Notes: a model not told the origin generated them from the sequence alone. DNA of 64,000 nucleotides from JAWLFY01 sp041685355 (GCA_041685355.1 JAWLFY010000007.1:7505-71504), one strand, 5' to 3'; shown: positions 8,910 through 18,318, counted from the first letter of the stretch. Program-made: numbers and translations.

Positions 8910-10544
8910 TCAGTCCCCGGCGGCCAAGGGATCGTTGTTGTCGGACGCTTCCGCCGGCGTCGCCGCGTCGAGTGCCGCGGCTACACGACGAATCATTGCC
9001 GCGCGTGAGCGGGGGTTGTCGATCGATTCGAGCCGATTCTGCAATTCCAGGATGAACGCGGCGTAATCGTTGAACCAGTCGTGACGGAGTGATTCGGGAT
9101 CGACCCGGGGGCGGGTCGGCCCGATCGGATCGGCCTGGTCGCCGACAAGTTCGAAAGATTGGTCGAACCCCGGCAGGCGGATCGATTCGGTTGCGACACC
9201 ACGTCGCACGAGTTCGTCGCGGAGCGCTGCGCGGGCGTCGTCCTCGCCGTGATTCAGAAACAGCTCGCCGGAGACCGGCCCACGCTCCATGAGCCAGTCG
9301 ACCAACTCGTTTTGGTCCGCGTGGGCCGAGTAATTCCCGAGTTGACGGATCGCCGCGCGGACGCGGTATTGCTTTCCGTGGATCCGAACGTCTTTTGCCC
9401 CGTTGGCGATGATGTGTCCGAGCGTGCCCGGCGCTTGATACCCGACGAACAACACCGTCGACTCGGCCCGCCAGATATTGTTTTTGAGGTGGTGTTTGAT
9501 CCGACCCGCGGTACACATCCCGCTCGCGGAGATGATAATCGCACCGCTCTTGACCCGGTTGATCGCGATGCTCTCGTCGACCGATTCGACGAGTCGGAAA
9601 TTCGGATGCCGAAACAGTTCCGATTCCCGCACTTCCAATTCGTGAAGTGCCCCGGCGTGTCGGATGAAGACCTCGGTCACCTTGTGCGCGAGCGGCGAGT
9701 CGAGATAAACCGTCGCGTCGGGGATGTCGCCCGCGTTCAACAACACGGCGATGTCGTGCAGCAATTCTTGGCTGCGTTCCACCGCGAACGAGGGGATCAC
9801 GACGTTCCCGCCCCGACCGAGCCCCCGTTCGAGTTCATCGCGAAGGAGCTCCCGGCGTTTCTCCAACGTGTAATCTTCGCGGGTTCGACCGCCGTAGGTA
9901 CTTTCGCAGACGATGTAGTCGAACGAGGTCGGCGCATCGGGGTCGGCATGGAATGCCTTTTCGTCAGGGCCCAAGTCACCCGAGAAGAGCAATCGTAGCG
10001 GTGGGGCGTTGGGGTCTGCCGTGACCGTCACGCCGATCGACGCCGACCCGAGGAGGTGTCCCGCGTTCCAGAAACGCATCGAGACCCCGTCGGCGGGATC
10101 AAACGGGTCCTGGTACCCGTGCGTGACGATCAACCGCAACGTCCGCTTCGCGTCTTGGGCCGTGTACAAGGGCGTCAGCGGAGACATGCCCGACCGTTCG
10201 CGGCGGCGGTTGAGACGCTCGACGTTCGATTCTTGGATGTACGCGGAGTCCGGGAGCATGAACTCGAGCAGGTCACGCGTCGGAAGTGTCGCGTGGATCG
10301 GGCCGCGGTATCCGTCGCGAACCAGTTTGGGGAGCAACCCGGAGTGGTCGATGTGGGCGTGGGTGAGGACAACGAAGTCGATCTCGCCGACGTCGAACGG
10401 GAACGGTTCGTAATTCAGCTGTTGGGTGGTTCGCGTCCCTTGGAACATTCCGCAGTCGACCAGCCACTTGATCGAGCCGGTATCGACGAGCGCGCACGAT
10501 CCGGTGACGGTGCCGGCGGCGCCACAGAAGGTGATCTTTGTCAT
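8910..10544 (-). CDS. beta-CASP metallo-beta-lactamase-fold RNA nuclease
   Basis: A 544-residue cytosolic protein of the CPSF73/RNase J-like beta-CASP group. The metallo-beta-lactamase signature THAHIDHSG gives zinc ligands H62, H64, D66 and H67. The beta-CASP insertion and closing motifs are recognisable (PSFAVERS, SASGMCTAGR, GNYSAHADQ), and a C-terminal RMMBL element has FLNHGED. These enzymes cleave or trim RNA; the group with this architecture is usually annotated as an MBL-fold hydrolase with an RNA specificity domain. A KH domain is absent, which distinguishes it from archaeal CPSF. It overlaps the upstream thioredoxin gene by four bases (ATGA), so the two are coupled, although their functions do not obviously connect. 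Confidence 0.87.
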   Translation of the reverse strand: MTKITFCGAAGTVTGSCALVDTGSIKWLVDCGMFQGTRTTQQLNYEPFPFDVGEIDFVVLTHAHIDHSGLLPKLVRDGYRGPIHATLPTRDLLEFMLPDSAYIQESNVERLNRRRERSGMSPLTPLYTAQDAKRTLRLIVTHGYQDPFDPADGVSMRFWNAGHLLGSASIGVTVTADPNAPPLRLLFSGDLGPDEKAFHADPDAPTSFDYIVCESTYGGRTREDYTLEKRRELLRDELERGLGRGGNVVIPSFAVERSQELLHDIAVLLNAGDIPDATVYLDSPLAHKVTEVFIRHAGALHELEVRESELFRHPNFRLVESVDESIAINRVKSGAIIISASGMCTAGRIKHHLKNNIWRAESTVLFVGYQAPGTLGHIIANGAKDVRIHGKQYRVRAAIRQLGNYSAHADQNELVDWLMERGPVSGELFLNHGEDDARAALRDELVRRGVATESIRLPGFDQSFELVGDQADPIGPTRPRVDPESLRHDWFNDYAAFILELQNRLESIDNPRSRAAMIRRVAAALDAATPAEASDNNDPLAAGD

Positions 10545-11104
10545 CGCGGCGAGCTGATCAGGTGGGAGAACGGGTTGGATCGGATCTCGCCCGGCTTTTT
10601 CTCTTGCGTGCCGCGATCGGGGCGTCGTCGTTCATCGGCGGGGCGTCGCGTCGGGTTGGGCCCCGGCCCGAGACGCCCGAACCGGTTGGCCCACCGTTGC
10701 AAGTCCGCGGCGGATCGATAGCCGACCAGCGTATCGAGTGTCTCTCCGCCGCGAAGGAGAACGAGATGGGGGATTCCGGAGACGTTGTACTGTCGGGCTA
10801 AGTCTGGCCGCTCGTCGACGTCGACCCGAACGATCTCGAGTCCCGTGACGGTTCCCGCGAGTCGATCGAGTTCACGGTCGACGCGTCGGCATGGGCCGCA
10901 CCACGTCGCACCGAACTTCATCAACACGAGCGGTTCGCTGAGGCCTGGATTGCTGGGTTCTGGGCTCGGCCGGTTCGCCGAGGTCGGCGCGGCGGCCGGC
11001 GCGAAGCTCGCGTCCGCCGGGTCGTTTTTCGAGTCGCATCCGACCAGGAGCACCGCCGCAACGGCAAGGCTTATGAGGCGTCGGCGGGAAGGGGGCGAAC
11101 GCAT
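10541..11104 (-). CDS. thioredoxin-domain lipoprotein
   Basis: A 187-residue protein with a lipoprotein signal: basic N terminus, Ala/Val/Leu core and lipobox ending at C23 (LLVGC). After a Ser/Pro-rich linker comes a thioredoxin fold with the active-site WCGPC (C69, C72) and a cis-proline region GIPHLV. It should be tethered to a membrane and act as a thiol-disulfide reductase or oxidase in the periplasm. The tail is Arg/Pro-rich. The gene overlaps the downstream beta-CASP nuclease gene by four bases. Confidence 0.82.
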   Translation of the reverse strand: MRSPPSRRRLISLAVAAVLLVGCDSKNDPADASFAPAAAPTSANRPSPEPSNPGLSEPLVLMKFGATWCGPCRRVDRELDRLAGTVTGLEIVRVDVDERPDLARQYNVSGIPHLVLLRGGETLDTLVGYRSAADLQRWANRFGRLGPGPNPTRRPADERRRPDRGTQEKKPGEIRSNPFSHLISSPR

Positions 11105-11335
11105 GGGGAGCCCAAGGATCGGGGCGGTCCGGGAGGGGGAGACCCGAGGATCGAACGGCGGACAGGACGGTACCGGGCGAGGCGAAATCGACGAAGCGAA
11201 ATCGACCGCGCGGCAACCATCAGCATCCTAGGGCATCGGCCGACCGCCACCGCGAATCGTGGCGAATCTTCCCCCGACGGCGGGACCGACCCGGCGTCGG
11301 CCCGGTTCAACCCGGACGACCGATCGGATCGGCTC

Positions 11336-12682
11336 TCAGACGAAACCGTCGCGTGACTTGCGGCTCATCAACTGGTCGGCTTCCGGGTCGTCGATGAAGC
11401 GTTCGGCTTTCGGGTCCCAACGGAGTTCGCGGCCGAGCATCAACGCGATGTTGCACAGGTGGCACGAGGTCATCGTACGGTGATGGGTCCAGACGTCGGA
11501 GATCGGTTTTCCCCCGTCGGCGATGCAATCGAAGAAGTTGCGCATGTGATTCCCCGGTTTTTTGCCGTGGCACAATTCGACGACTCGGGCGTCCAGCTCT
11601 TCATGGTCCGCTTCGGTTAACGCGTCGACCGGGCTCCCCTCGAGCTTTCCTCGGTTGACGAAGATCCGCCCCTTGCTGCCTTCGAACAGGATCCCGTTGC
11701 CGAAGTCGACGTTATCGCCCTCGCGGCGATAGTGGTTGTTGACGCTGATCGTGGACCCGCCGGCGAATTCCAGGTCGATCGAGAAGCGGGTCGCGGTGTT
11801 GTAGGCGTTGGGGAGCTTCGCGTTCCCGTTGAGGAACGCGTTCCAGTTCAGGTCGGAGGGGACGACGTCGGGGAATTCTCCCTTCCCCGAGACCCGGACC
11901 GGACCGTTTTCGCCAGGCGCGAGCGCCCACTGGGCGATGTCGATGTGGTGGGCGCCCCAATCGGTCATCTTGCCGCCGGAGTATTCGAAGTACCAGCGGA
12001 ACGAGTGTCGGCGTTCTTTCGAGTAGTCGGTTTTGGGGGCGGGTCCGACCCACATGTCCCAGTCGAGATCGCTTGGCGGGGCTTCCGTGGTGAACGGTCC
12101 GTCGGACGGGGCGCCGCCGATCGCGACGTACGCGTTGACGTCATCACCGAGCCGACCCGACTGGACGATCGCGATCGCCTTCAGGAACCGCTGGGCGTCG
12201 CTCCGTTGCTGCGTTCCGACCTGGAACACCCGCCCGGTTTCCTCGACGACCTTGCGGATCTGTTTCCCTTCGTCGATCGTCAGCGTGAGCGGCTTTTCAC
12301 AATACACATCGGCGCCGCCGCGGAGAGCGGCGATCGCGATCGGGACGTGCCAATGGTCAGGGGTACCGATCGTGACGACCTGTGGCTGCTCCTTTTCGAG
12401 CATTTCGCGATAGTCCCGGTATTTCCCCAACCCGCCGCCGTGCTTCTCGTTGAACTCGGCGGTGTGCAAGTCGTCGACGTCACACACCGCGATCAGTCGA
12501 CCCAGCCGCGCCGCCTCGTTGGCGATCTGGCCGCCTCGGTTGTAAACACCGCGGCTGCCGCCGACGCCGATCGCGGCGACGGTCCGTTTGGTATCATCTG
12601 CGGCAAACGCGGATCGCGGGGCGGCGGCCAAAGAACCTGCCGCGGCGACGGTGGCAACGAATTGACGTCTCGATTGGGTCAT
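11336..12682 (-). CDS. Tat-exported Gfo/Idh/MocA family oxidoreductase
   Basis: A 448-residue protein. Residues 1-27 form a twin-arginine signal (SRRQFVA, hydrophobic core, Ala-rich cleavage site). The mature part has an N-terminal Rossmann fold (GVGGSRG near 39-45) and the family hallmark EKP at 129-131, then the C-terminal alpha/beta substrate domain. Family members are NAD(P)-dependent sugar or inositol dehydrogenases and related enzymes; planctomycetes carry many exported paralogues with no proven substrate. The ATG has AGGAG about 8 bases upstream. A TATCAT box on the minus strand (12766-12771) is a plausible -10, and a tandem array lies between it and the ribosome binding site. Confidence 0.88.
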   Translation of the reverse strand: MTQSRRQFVATVAAAGSLAAAPRSAFAADDTKRTVAAIGVGGSRGVYNRGGQIANEAARLGRLIAVCDVDDLHTAEFNEKHGGGLGKYRDYREMLEKEQPQVVTIGTPDHWHVPIAIAALRGGADVYCEKPLTLTIDEGKQIRKVVEETGRVFQVGTQQRSDAQRFLKAIAIVQSGRLGDDVNAYVAIGGAPSDGPFTTEAPPSDLDWDMWVGPAPKTDYSKERRHSFRWYFEYSGGKMTDWGAHHIDIAQWALAPGENGPVRVSGKGEFPDVVPSDLNWNAFLNGNAKLPNAYNTATRFSIDLEFAGGSTISVNNHYRREGDNVDFGNGILFEGSKGRIFVNRGKLEGSPVDALTEADHEELDARVVELCHGKKPGNHMRNFFDCIADGGKPISDVWTHHRTMTSCHLCNIALMLGRELRWDPKAERFIDDPEADQLMSRKSRDGFV

Positions 12683-12694
12683 GAAAAGACTCCT

Positions 12695-12760
12695 GGTGAG
12701 CTGGGGTCGGGGGAAAGGGTGAGCTGGGGTCGGGGGAAAGGGTGAGCTGGGGTAGGGGAA
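12695..12760. repeat. tandem repeat, 23-bp unit, 2.9 copies
   Basis: Two perfect 23-bp copies (12695-12717, 12718-12740) and a third partial copy (12741-12760) with one change. The unit contains GAGCTGGGGTCGGGGGAAAG. The array starts immediately beyond the ribosome binding site of the Gfo/Idh/MocA gene and would be transcribed in its 5' untranslated region. Confidence 0.85.
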
Positions 12761-12818
12761 CGGTCATGATAGCACCGGGGCCGGGGAACTGCAGCCGCTT
12801 GTCGAGAACCGGGGGTCA

Positions 12819-12857
12819 GCTCCCCTTTCGGAAAGGCGACCGCCGGAAGGGGAGAGC
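12819..12857. other. imperfect stem-loop in a divergent promoter region
   Basis: GCTCCCCTTTCGG (12819-12831) pairs imperfectly with CCGGAAGGGGAGAGC (12843-12857) around an 11-base loop. It lies between two divergently transcribed genes, so it is not in a terminator position. The GGGGTCAGCTCCCC core recalls palindromic repeats seen in many bacteria and the inverted repeat at 52740-52853 here. Confidence 0.35.
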
Positions 12858-12981
12858 GGGCTTCAACCGGTTCGGCTATCTGCGGGCCGACCGCTGGGCG
12901 GTCGGCATGTTTCGCGTCGTCCGCTAAGTTGAGCCGCCGCGAATCTGTTTCTTTTTAGGTCTGTACCGCTGGGAGGCCGTG

Positions 12982-13707
12982 ATGGGCGTTTCGTATCAAG
13001 CGATCGCGAAGATGATCGATCACTCGTTGCTCACACCGACGCTGTCGGTCGACGATTTGGAGGCGGGTTTGGAGTTGGCGATCCGCTACGACGTCGCGAG
13101 CGTGTGCATTCTGCCGTACTACTTGGGGCGTTGTTCCCGGCGGCTCCGCGGCAGCGGGATCAAGGCGAGCACGACGATCGGGTTCCCGCACGGCGGTCAC
13201 ACCACCGCGGTCAAACGGGCCGAAGCGGTGCAGGCGATCGAGGACGGATGTGAGGAACTCGACATGGTGGTCAACATCAGCCAGGTCCTGAGTGGGCGTT
13301 GGGAAGACGTTCGGACCGACATCGCGGCGGTGATCGACGTCGCCCACCAAGCGGGACAAAAGGTAAAGGTGATTTTCGAGAACTGTTACTTGGACGATTC
13401 GCACAAGATCGAGTTGTGTCGGATTTGTTCCGAGTTGCAGGCGGATTGGGTCAAGACTTCGACCGGGTACGGGACCGGCGGCGCGACTCCGGACGATTTG
13501 CGTTTGATGCGGCAGCACGCCGCGGCGGAGGTACAGGTCAAGGCCGCGGGCGGGGTCCGGGACTACGACGGGTTGCTGGCGGTCCGCGACCTGGGCGTCA
13601 CGCGGGTCGGGGCCAGCCGCACCGCGACGATTTTAGACGAGTGCCGTGAACGACTCGGGATGGAGCCGCTGGGGGCCGGCGGCGGACGCGATTCCGGCGG
13701 GTACTGA
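12982..13707 (+). CDS. deoC: deoxyribose-phosphate aldolase
   Basis: A 241-residue class I aldolase that splits 2-deoxyribose 5-phosphate into glyceraldehyde 3-phosphate and acetaldehyde in deoxynucleoside breakdown. The catalytic set is visible: Asp94 (ELDMVVNI), the Schiff-base Lys158 in VKTSTGYG and Lys187 in VKAAGGVRD, matching D102, K167 and K201 of the E. coli enzyme in order and spacing. I start at the ATG at 12982, five bases after GGGAGG; a GTG directly before it would add one residue. No other nucleoside catabolism gene is nearby. Confidence 0.95.
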   Translation: MGVSYQAIAKMIDHSLLTPTLSVDDLEAGLELAIRYDVASVCILPYYLGRCSRRLRGSGIKASTTIGFPHGGHTTAVKRAEAVQAIEDGCEELDMVVNISQVLSGRWEDVRTDIAAVIDVAHQAGQKVKVIFENCYLDDSHKIELCRICSELQADWVKTSTGYGTGGATPDDLRLMRQHAAAEVQVKAAGGVRDYDGLLAVRDLGVTRVGASRTATILDECRERLGMEPLGAGGGRDSGGY

Positions 13708-13724
13708 ACCGCCGGCGAGCTTGC

Positions 13725-14219
13725 TCAGGTCGCGCTTTTCGCCGCGTAGATTTCGGCGTATTCGATCGTCCACGCGTCGATCAGCCGTTGGAATTCGTCC
13801 AGATCGACGTCGGCGATGCTGACGTAGTGGTTGCGGTTGAACAGTTCGCGGTTCATCACCGTCCCTTTCCCCTTCATGTCGAGGACCCGCAGGTCGCTGT
13901 AGGGGCGGATCACGATTTCCAGGCGGCTGTACTGGTTATTCCGTTTTCCCGCTTCGATTCTCAGATCGTCGCGGTAACATGCCGTGCCCCATCCCCCTTC
14001 GCCGTAGACCGACTCGACGCGGAACCCGGGGAAATGGTCGGCGACGCGGTGGACCGCCGATTCGATCCGGTCGCACAAAGTGAGCCGGTGCGAGGTGTGG
14101 AGCCGCCGCAGTTCCTCCTCGCTCAGTTCGCGTTGTCGTTGCGTGGACGCTTGATGTTCGGCCCGTTGTTGGCCACGACGGATCGCGGCGTCGAGTCTGG
14201 CGTTGAAGTCGTCGCTCAT
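13725..14219 (-). CDS. conserved hypothetical protein
   Basis: A 164-residue soluble protein without signal peptide or membrane segment. The N-terminal third is a charged helix rich in Arg, Gln and Glu. The rest looks like a compact alpha/beta domain with many aromatic residues, a GEGGWGTACYRDD segment near 85-100 and YSRLEIVIRPYSDLRVL after it. I do not recognise the family. It overlaps the tex stop by four bases (ATGA) and is therefore translated after it in the same operon, which suggests a related housekeeping role, but nothing in the sequence shows what that is. Confidence 0.6.
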   Translation of the reverse strand: MSDDFNARLDAAIRRGQQRAEHQASTQRQRELSEEELRRLHTSHRLTLCDRIESAVHRVADHFPGFRVESVYGEGGWGTACYRDDLRIEAGKRNNQYSRLEIVIRPYSDLRVLDMKGKGTVMNRELFNRNHYVSIADVDLDEFQRLIDAWTIEYAEIYAAKSAT

Positions 14220-17200
14220 GACGAGGCGGGTCCCTCCGCGTTCCGATCGCCGCCGATCGGGGCGGGATCCTCTTTTGCCGTCGGTTGATCAACCGCGTCG
14301 GGGGCGTTTCGGTCCGGGGTTGCGGGGGCGGCCTCCCGCTTCGGCGACGGTTCGGTGCCTGATTCGGATGCCGCGTCGGACGGGGCCCGTCCGCTGGGTG
14401 CGCCCTGTTCGCTTACCGGGACGGATTCGCCGGATGGGGCCTGCTCGCTTGGCGGGGCCGCTTCGCTTGGCGGGGCCGCTTCGCTTGGCGGGGCCGCTTC
14501 GCTTGGCGGGGCCTGCTCGTTAGCTTGCTTTCCGGATGACTTTCCGCCTCCCTTGTCGGAGTCGGGCTTTGCCCCCTTCGCCTTCGCCTTTGCGTCGCCG
14601 GAGAAGAACTGCATCAGGTCGCCGAACGACCGGAGCGGCTCGTCCCCTTTCTTCATCGCGTCGGAGATCGGGGCTGCGGGGGTGGAGCTGGTGACCCGGT
14701 AAGAGTCCGGTTTCCGGTCTCCGCGTCGTCCGCCGCGGTCTTGACCGCGGCCGGAGCGTGCGTCCCGTTTGCCGCCACGTCCCGGCGGGGAGCCGCCCCT
14801 TGATTGGCCGCCACGCGCCGGTCCGCCCTGGGTTTGGCCGCCCTGGGTTTGGCCGCTGCGACTTTGACCGCCTCGGGATTGACCGCCTCGGGATTGACCG
14901 CCTCGGGATTGACCGCCGCTTTGCGAGCCGGGAGCGGTTCCGGACCGCTCGCCGCGGCTCCGCTGACCGCTTCCGTGGGGTGCGCCTCGGTCATCGCCGC
15001 GACCGCCCCGTCCCGACGGATTTCGTCGCTGTTCCGCGAGTTCCGCTTCGCGTTGGGGCGAGACGGCACTCAACGCGACGCGCCGCCGTTTGTCCTCGAT
15101 CCCGGTGACCCACGCCGTGATCACGTCGCCGACCTGGACGACTTCGTGGATGTCTTCGACGAAGCCGTCGGAGATCCGGCTGACGTGGATCAGGCCGCTA
15201 CAGTCGGGGGCGAGTTCGAGGAACACGCCGAACGGCATCACGCCGACGACGACCCCGATCACCTGGTCTCCCGGTTTGAGTGCCGAAAGCGAGGGCATCG
15301 CCGTCATCACCGCGGGCGGGTTGCCGGTCGCGTCGCTGTCGCCGAACGGGTCACAGAGCCACCGGACCAATTGACGGGTGCGGTGCGGGCCGATCTGCCA
15401 TTCCTTGATGCATCGGTCGATCTTGGCCGCTTCGGGCATCGGTCGGCGGATCGGTTCGGGTGTGTCGGCCGGAGCGGGTGCGTCGGCCGGAGCGGGTGTG
15501 TCGGCCGGAGCGGGTGCGTCGGCCGAGGGAGCTTCGGGGGAGACGTTTTCGTTCGCACCCGTCTCGGCGTTGGCCGGTCTCTCATCGCCGGTGGGCCGCG
15601 TTTCCGACGCCTCTTCGGCGAGGCCCGCGGTTTCCGGTTCCGTGGTGACGGTTTCCCCCGAGCCGGCCGTTTGGTCCCGGTTGGCTGTTGGGTTGGGGCT
15701 AGCTGTTGGGTCGGGGCTAGCTGTTGGGTCGGGACCGGACTCGGCGGCGGGGGCCGGCTGGGAGGCGTCGAGCGGCGACGGTTGCTTGCCGGCGCCGACG
15801 GACGCGAAGTCGTCCGACGCGGAGGCCGGGACGACTTCCTGGTTGACCGATCCCGTTTCGAACTTTGGGAACTCGTATCCGGGCGGGGTTGCCGGGGGGA
15901 GTTCGATTTCGAGGTTCCCCGCCAGTTTCTTCGCGAGCGGGTAGTCTTCGGGGTGGATCAACGTCCCGTCGAGCGGTTCGTCGCTACCGAAGACGCGGAG
16001 GAAGGGGAGGGCTTGGCGGCGGTGGACGTCGTCTTCCCAGCCTTCCAACGAGCTGAGTTCGTCGCGGGAGGCGATCGCTTTTTCGCGGCGTCGCTGGTCG
16101 ATCGTTCCCGCCATCGTTTCGGAGACGCCAGGCAATCGGGCGAGCCACCGGGTGGCGGCGGCGTTGGCGTCGACCCCTCCACGACAAACGCCGCTAACCA
16201 TCACGTCTTCGAGCGATTCCGCCAGGGCGTCATCGGAGACCTCGCGTTGGAACGAGCCGAGGCGAAGCTTGAGTGGGTCGAGTTTCGCGAGGGCCTGGGC
16301 GGGATGCAGGACCGAGAACGCGATCCAGGCGGCGGCGCGGAATCGGCGTGGGGTGCTCCGCATCTCCTGGTCCCCGACCAGGCTTCCGGCGTAGGCATCG
16401 GCGCCGCCACGATCGGCCACGGTCCAGCGGATCGAGCGGTCGGGAGATTGGGCGATCAATTCCTTCACCGCCACCATGCAACCGCGGCGGGACGGGCCGT
16501 TGCTGATCACGATCAAGTCGACGTGGAAGCGGTGGATCAGTTCGCCGATCTTCGCGACCGCTTGGGCCCGCAGGTTTGACGACAGTTGGCAGGGGATGTC
16601 TTCGCCGTGCAGGATCCTTCCGTCGGAGGCGACGATCGACGTCGCGGCGGTGCGGGGACCGACCGCGTCGATCGCCATCACGACCGAGGCCTCGATCCCG
16701 GCTCGGTTGACCTGTTGACGGAGGTTTTCGGCGGCGACGCCGACCAGCCGGACCGAAGCCTGTTCTTGAAGTTCGTCCCACCACGCCGCCTCGGCAGCCT
16801 CGCGAAGGTTCGCCTCGTGGACCAAGATCGTTTCGGAGAGTTCGCCTTCGAGCGACCGGTTGAACCCGACCGCGACCCGCTGGAGTTCTTCGACGAGCCG
16901 GTTCGCGTCGTATTCGAACAGACACTGAACGACTTGGCTGCGGAGCCCTCGGCCGAGCATCACCAGTTGGAACGCGCTCAACTTCGACGCCGGGATCCGT
17001 TTCCCCTCCAACGGCTTCAGCACCCCGACGAGCCAGCGGCGGCGGCGTTGTCGCGGTGAGACTTTCTTCGGGCGTTTCTTCTCGCCGCCACCCTTCTTTT
17101 TCTTCTTTTCTTGAGCCTTGGTGGAGGCCTGCTCGTTCGCAGGACTCTCCGCGGGCTGTTCGGGCGCGGGCTGTTCGGGCGCGGGCTGCTCGGGCGCGGG

Positions 17201-18073
17201 CTGCTCGGGCGCCGAGTGTTCGGGCGCGGGGGGGTCCGCGGCGGGAGCCGGCACGGCTTCGCTCGCCGATGGCGGTTCGCCGGCAGAGNNNNNNNNNNNN
17301 NNNNNNNNNNNNNNNNNNNNNNNNNNNNNNNNNNNNNNNNNNNNNNNNNNNNNNNNNNNNNNNNNNNNNNNNNNNNNNNNNNNNNNNNTTTGACCTTTGG
17401 TCGCGCCGGTTTGCGCCTTGGTCGCGCCGGATTGACCTTTGCCCTTCGCCTTGGCGGGCCGCTCGCTCGGCCCGTCGTCGCTGTCGGCGTGGTCGTCGAG
17501 ATGCGGGTCGTGGACGGTGGCGACGTGGATGCGGGCGTTTTTCGCCAACCAGCGGACGGCGGCGGCGATCAGTCGGGGGTCGCCGGCGAGCCGTTTGACG
17601 AGCGCCGCGTCGAAGCCGTCGAGGACGGTCTTCGGATCATCGATCCCTTCGACCTTGGCCGCGATCGCTTCGAGATCGTCGCCGTCCCCTTTCTCCGGAT
17701 TCAGAAGCCGGCATGCGAGCCGTGTGCCCGCGTCGACATGCGCGGACGCTTCTTGTTTCAGCCGGCGGGTGAGCCGATCGAGCATCCGTTTCGAGTTTGC
17801 CGAGCGGATGGCGTGACCGATCGCGGGGTCGGCGAGCGTTGTCGCCTGCCACGCTTGAAGCAGCTGTTCCCGGCGTTCGGCGATCGACTTGTCCGACCGA
17901 ACCGCATGGGCGAGCGCCCACAGGCTGGCCTCATCGATCCCGCTCAACTCGTCGCGGCGGTAGCGGGCCAGGAACGGGGGCGTGTAGCCCTGTTCCAACA
18001 AGGGTTGAGCGATTCTTAGGCTCGAAACGTTGCAACGCCCGCGACGGGCAATTGCGTCCAGATCGACAGTCAT
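14216..18073 (-). CDS. tex: Tex-family RNA-binding protein with large low-complexity insert and tail
   Basis: About 1285 residues counting the 100-N gap as written; E. coli Tex has about 770. The N-terminal Tex region is at about 1-200, a YqgF/RNase H-like fold at about 460-585, helix-hairpin-helix segments near 640-690 and an S1 RNA-binding domain at about 925-1000 (GDQVIGVVVGVMPFGVFLEL). Two extra parts are unusual. An Ala/Pro/Glu- and Lys-rich insert lies between the N-terminal region and the YqgF fold, interrupted by the gap. A C-terminal tail of about 280 residues contains GGQSRGGQSR-type and APPSEA-type repeats. Frames on both sides of the gap agree as scaffolded, but its true length is unknown. 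A sigma-70-like promoter lies at 18290-18318. Confidence 0.88.
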   Translation of the reverse strand: MTVDLDAIARRGRCNVSSLRIAQPLLEQGYTPPFLARYRRDELSGIDEASLWALAHAVRSDKSIAERREQLLQAWQATTLADPAIGHAIRSANSKRMLDRLTRRLKQEASAHVDAGTRLACRLLNPEKGDGDDLEAIAAKVEGIDDPKTVLDGFDAALVKRLAGDPRLIAAAVRWLAKNARIHVATVHDPHLDDHADSDDGPSERPAKAKGKGQSGATKAQTGATKGQXXXXXXXXXXXXXXXXXXXXXXXXXXXXXXXXXXSAGEPPSASEAVPAPAADPPAPEHSAPEQPAPEQPAPEQPAPEQPAESPANEQASTKAQEKKKKKGGGEKKRPKKVSPRQRRRRWLVGVLKPLEGKRIPASKLSAFQLVMLGRGLRSQVVQCLFEYDANRLVEELQRVAVGFNRSLEGELSETILVHEANLREAAEAAWWDELQEQASVRLVGVAAENLRQQVNRAGIEASVVMAIDAVGPRTAATSIVASDGRILHGEDIPCQLSSNLRAQAVAKIGELIHRFHVDLIVISNGPSRRGCMVAVKELIAQSPDRSIRWTVADRGGADAYAGSLVGDQEMRSTPRRFRAAAWIAFSVLHPAQALAKLDPLKLRLGSFQREVSDDALAESLEDVMVSGVCRGGVDANAAATRWLARLPGVSETMAGTIDQRRREKAIASRDELSSLEGWEDDVHRRQALPFLRVFGSDEPLDGTLIHPEDYPLAKKLAGNLEIELPPATPPGYEFPKFETGSVNQEVVPASASDDFASVGAGKQPSPLDASQPAPAAESGPDPTASPDPTASPNPTANRDQTAGSGETVTTEPETAGLAEEASETRPTGDERPANAETGANENVSPEAPSADAPAPADTPAPADAPAPADTPEPIRRPMPEAAKIDRCIKEWQIGPHRTRQLVRWLCDPFGDSDATGNPPAVMTAMPSLSALKPGDQVIGVVVGVMPFGVFLELAPDCSGLIHVSRISDGFVEDIHEVVQVGDVITAWVTGIEDKRRRVALSAVSPQREAELAEQRRNPSGRGGRGDDRGAPHGSGQRSRGERSGTAPGSQSGGQSRGGQSRGGQSRGGQSRSGQTQGGQTQGGPARGGQSRGGSPPGRGGKRDARSGRGQDRGGRRGDRKPDSYRVTSSTPAAPISDAMKKGDEPLRSFGDLMQFFSGDAKAKAKGAKPDSDKGGGKSSGKQANEQAPPSEAAPPSEAAPPSEAAPPSEQAPSGESVPVSEQGAPSGRAPSDAASESGTEPSPKREAAPATPDRNAPDAVDQPTAKEDPAPIGGDRNAEGPASS
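17289..17388. other. assembly gap, 100 N
   Basis: Exactly 100 N, the conventional placeholder for a gap of unknown size. On one side are repeats of a 15-bp unit (GGGCTGTTCGGGCGC and variants, about 17145-17235), on the other GGTCGCGCCGG/TTTGCGCCTT repeats (about 17395-17435). A collapsed tandem array inside tex is the probable cause. Confidence 0.95.
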
Positions 18074-18289
18074 GGCGAGTCGGTCTCATGGAACGGGGCT
18101 GTCCCGAAGGTGAGCCAGCCTTGACGTGGAGAGATTCGCATCGCGACCCAGCACCGGACCCGAAATCGTATCGACGTGTATCGTATCGACCTGTACTCCG
18201 GCGTCCCGACCGGTCGAGACCAGAGAGTTTCGGGCGGGGGTACTTCCGTACAGGCGTTCCGGCCGGTACGGGCGTTGCGACCAGTCGCG

Positions 18290-18318
18290 AAGATAGCGCG
18301 GGCGGTGCGCGGTGTCAA
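18290..18318 (-). promoter_or_regulatory. sigma-70-like promoter for tex
   Basis: On the minus strand, TTGACA (18318-18313) is followed after exactly 17 bases by TATCTT (18295-18290). The -35 box is perfect and the -10 box matches four of six bases. Transcription would begin near 18283 and leave about 210 bases of leader before the tex ATG. Confidence 0.65.

Noticed and set aside
14804..16579. Long plus-strand open frame (591 codons) opposite tex
   Set aside because: It is antisense to the conserved Tex core and is a GC-rich shadow of the minus-strand frame. Its Arg/Gly/Val-rich composition and lack of any family motif argue against coding.
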